Source: a bacterium BMS3Bbin02 | Lineage (GTDB): Bacteria; Actinomycetota; Acidimicrobiia; Spongiisociales; UBA5794 | Assembly (NCBI GenBank): GCA_002898115.1 | Contig: BDTL01000067.1 | Span: 1-6,604, forward strand | DNA length: 6,604 nt | Direction: 5' to 3' | Part shown: positions 5,660-6,604 of the stretch, one piece after another | How positions within the stretch are numbered: position 1 is the stretch's first letter | Layout of the letters: every line of letters starts with the position of its first letter | Position numbers and translations under genes: made by a program | The notes under the pieces: generated by a model | The model's database searches: none | What the model was told of the DNA's origin: nothing | The model's input: the letters and a program-made list of their open reading frames with translations, nothing else

Positions 5660-5664
5660 GGAGG
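5660..5664 (+). promoter_or_regulatory. Shine-Dalgarno GGAGG deciding the VOC start
   Basis: GGAGG stands 6 nt before ATG 5671. The frame is open further upstream to an ATG at 5578, but that extension has no ribosome binding site and no similarity to the family. Confidence 0.75.
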
Positions 5665-5670
5665 TACCAG

Positions 5671-6030
5671 ATGATTGATACCAAGGCAACGGTCGCTGCA
5701 ATCATGATCGATTGTCACGACCCGGACGAACTGTTCGCCTTTTGGTCCGAGATCACCGGCATCGAAATCGCACAACGTTACCCCGGCTACATATTCACAA
5801 CACCCTTTGACGGCAACTCGATTCGACTGGCCTTCCAGCAGGTCGCCGAGGACAAAACTGTCAAGAACCGGTTACACCTTGACTTGAATCATGAGAACCC
5901 TGAGGAGCTTATTGCGGCCGTGCAACAGCTCGGAGGATGGCGCGTGCAAGATCATGAGATTGATGGTTTCGGTTGGACTGTGCTCCAGGATCCCGAAGGC
6001 AACGAGTTCTGCGTCACCGCCGCCGATTAA
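5671..6030 (+). CDS. VOC family protein (glyoxalase-like domain)
   Basis: This is a small single-domain vicinal-oxygen-chelate fold protein of 119 residues, in the actinobacterial glyoxalase-like group (resembling PF18029). Visible marks are the opening strand and helix VAAIMIDCHDPDELFAFWSEITG (9-30, written in part: IDCHDP, FWSEITG), the central RLHLDLN at 67-73, and the closing WTVLQDPEGNEFCV at 102-115, the typical end of the second beta-alpha-beta-beta-beta unit. H69 and E112 sit where metal ligands often lie. Proteins of this kind include glyoxalases, fosfomycin- or bleomycin-binding proteins and many of unknown role; nothing here decides the substrate. The start is set by GGAGG 6 nt upstream. 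Its stop codon is 4 bp from that of the convergent gene on the other strand. Confidence 0.9.
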   Translation: MIDTKATVAAIMIDCHDPDELFAFWSEITGIEIAQRYPGYIFTTPFDGNSIRLAFQQVAEDKTVKNRLHLDLNHENPEELIAAVQQLGGWRVQDHEIDGFGWTVLQDPEGNEFCVTAAD

Positions 6031-6034
6031 CACC

Positions 6035-6604
6035 CTACGGAACCAGCGGCGCTTCAATCACGATATCGGCGCCCACGTCGTACAACACCGCGTCGAACGA
6101 CCACCACAGCTCACCCTCGATGAACGTGTCGGACGCTCCCCGCCGTACGACGCCATCAGCATCAATCCAGAACTCGAGGAATGTGTTGATTTCCGGTTCG
6201 GATGACGAGAATGAGTCTTCGAACGGAAACGGACGGTACCAACCCACCGGAACACCGTCGATTTCCTCATTGCCGAGCCATTCTGAAGCGGTGATCCACG
6301 AGGAGAACCCGTCGAGCATCGAATAGACGATCGGCGGCGTATACAACCCGAAAATGGCACCTCCCGTGTCCTCTGTCCACTCCCCGCCCTGCTCCCGCCG
6401 GTACTGCCGATCATCGATGAGGAGCACTTCAAAGATCGGATCCCCTCTGTCAGAAGTGTTCGGACTGACCCAACGGGCATGAAGGGTGACACTGTCCTCA
6501 TTGGCACCTTCGATCACATCGGTTTCAATGACGTACTCTCCCGTATCCTCTCCACCCGCCAATCCGGGAGCCGTGAAGGTCGTCCGCATTCGATAGGTCG
6601 GTAC
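6035..6604 (-). CDS. C-terminal 189 residues of a putative secreted lipoprotein (LolA/LppX-like fold suspected)
   Basis: The minus-strand frame is open to the window edge; codons before the first ATG (6589) continue as V-P-T-Y-R, so the gene starts outside the window. The visible part is acidic, rich in alternating beta-strand patterns and aromatic residues (YRMRTTFTAPG, FEVLLIDDRQYRR, EFWIDADGVVRR, DIVIEAPLVP). The order of a YRM strand, a 'displayed' aromatic pair (GEW), a central helix-like segment (SSWITASEWLG), and a late ADGVVRR hairpin ending in a short strand near the C-terminus resembles lipid-binding LolA/LppX/LprG-like lipoproteins of actinobacteria. This is pattern recognition, not a firm assignment. 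The signal peptide or lipobox, if any, is outside the window. No Cys is visible. It ends 4 bp from the VOC gene stop. Confidence 0.75.
   Translation of the reverse strand, partial: VPTYRMRTTFTAPGLAGGEDTGEYVIETDVIEGANEDSVTLHARWVSPNTSDRGDPIFEVLLIDDRQYRREQGGEWTEDTGGAIFGLYTPPIVYSMLDGFSSWITASEWLGNEEIDGVPVGWYRPFPFEDSFSSSEPEINTFLEFWIDADGVVRRGASDTFIEGELWWSFDAVLYDVGADIVIEAPLVP

Overview
The window looks like a chromosomal segment of an actinomycete, most plausibly Acidimicrobiia or a related high-GC lineage. This is inferred from moderately high GC, frequent GTG starts, an actinobacterial-type HD-domain CCA enzyme, a glyoxalase-like VOC protein and a type IV pilus ATPase. No ribosomal RNA or other marker is present to prove the taxonomy, and no mobile element, CRISPR array, tRNA or phage gene was seen.

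Layout. At the left edge is the 5' end of a minus-strand gene for a membrane or exported protein, cut off by the window, preceded by a perfect GTAGTT-N4-AACTAC palindrome. A long minus-strand block follows. Read in the direction of transcription (right to left) it holds a histone-deacetylase-family amidohydrolase, a PilT-type ATPase, a strong intrinsic-terminator hairpin, an RNase HI with an N-terminal zinc ribbon, and the CCA tRNA nucleotidyltransferase. A 146-bp divergent intergenic region containing a 29-bp near-perfect inverted repeat separates the deacetylase gene from two plus-strand genes, an isocitrate lyase/PEP mutase-superfamily enzyme and a small VOC (glyoxalase-like) protein. The right edge carries the C-terminal 189 residues of a minus-strand gene, perhaps a LolA/LppX-like lipoprotein. 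It meets the VOC gene tail to tail with only 4 bp between stop codons.

How the genes relate. RNase HI and CCA transferase are both nucleic-acid housekeeping enzymes, 39 bp apart on one strand, and are probably co-transcribed. The hairpin isolates pilT from them. No shared pathway links the deacetylase, PilT and the RNA genes. The two plus-strand metabolic genes are 134 bp apart and probably have separate promoters.

Most of the region is ordinary core genome, and I do not see a clearly new multi-gene system. The points most worth a second look are the 29-bp inverted repeat in the divergent promoter, the zinc ribbon-RNase HI fusion, the degenerate AIRNLIRE motif in PilT, the left-edge palindrome with its partial gene, and two genes that look leaderless.
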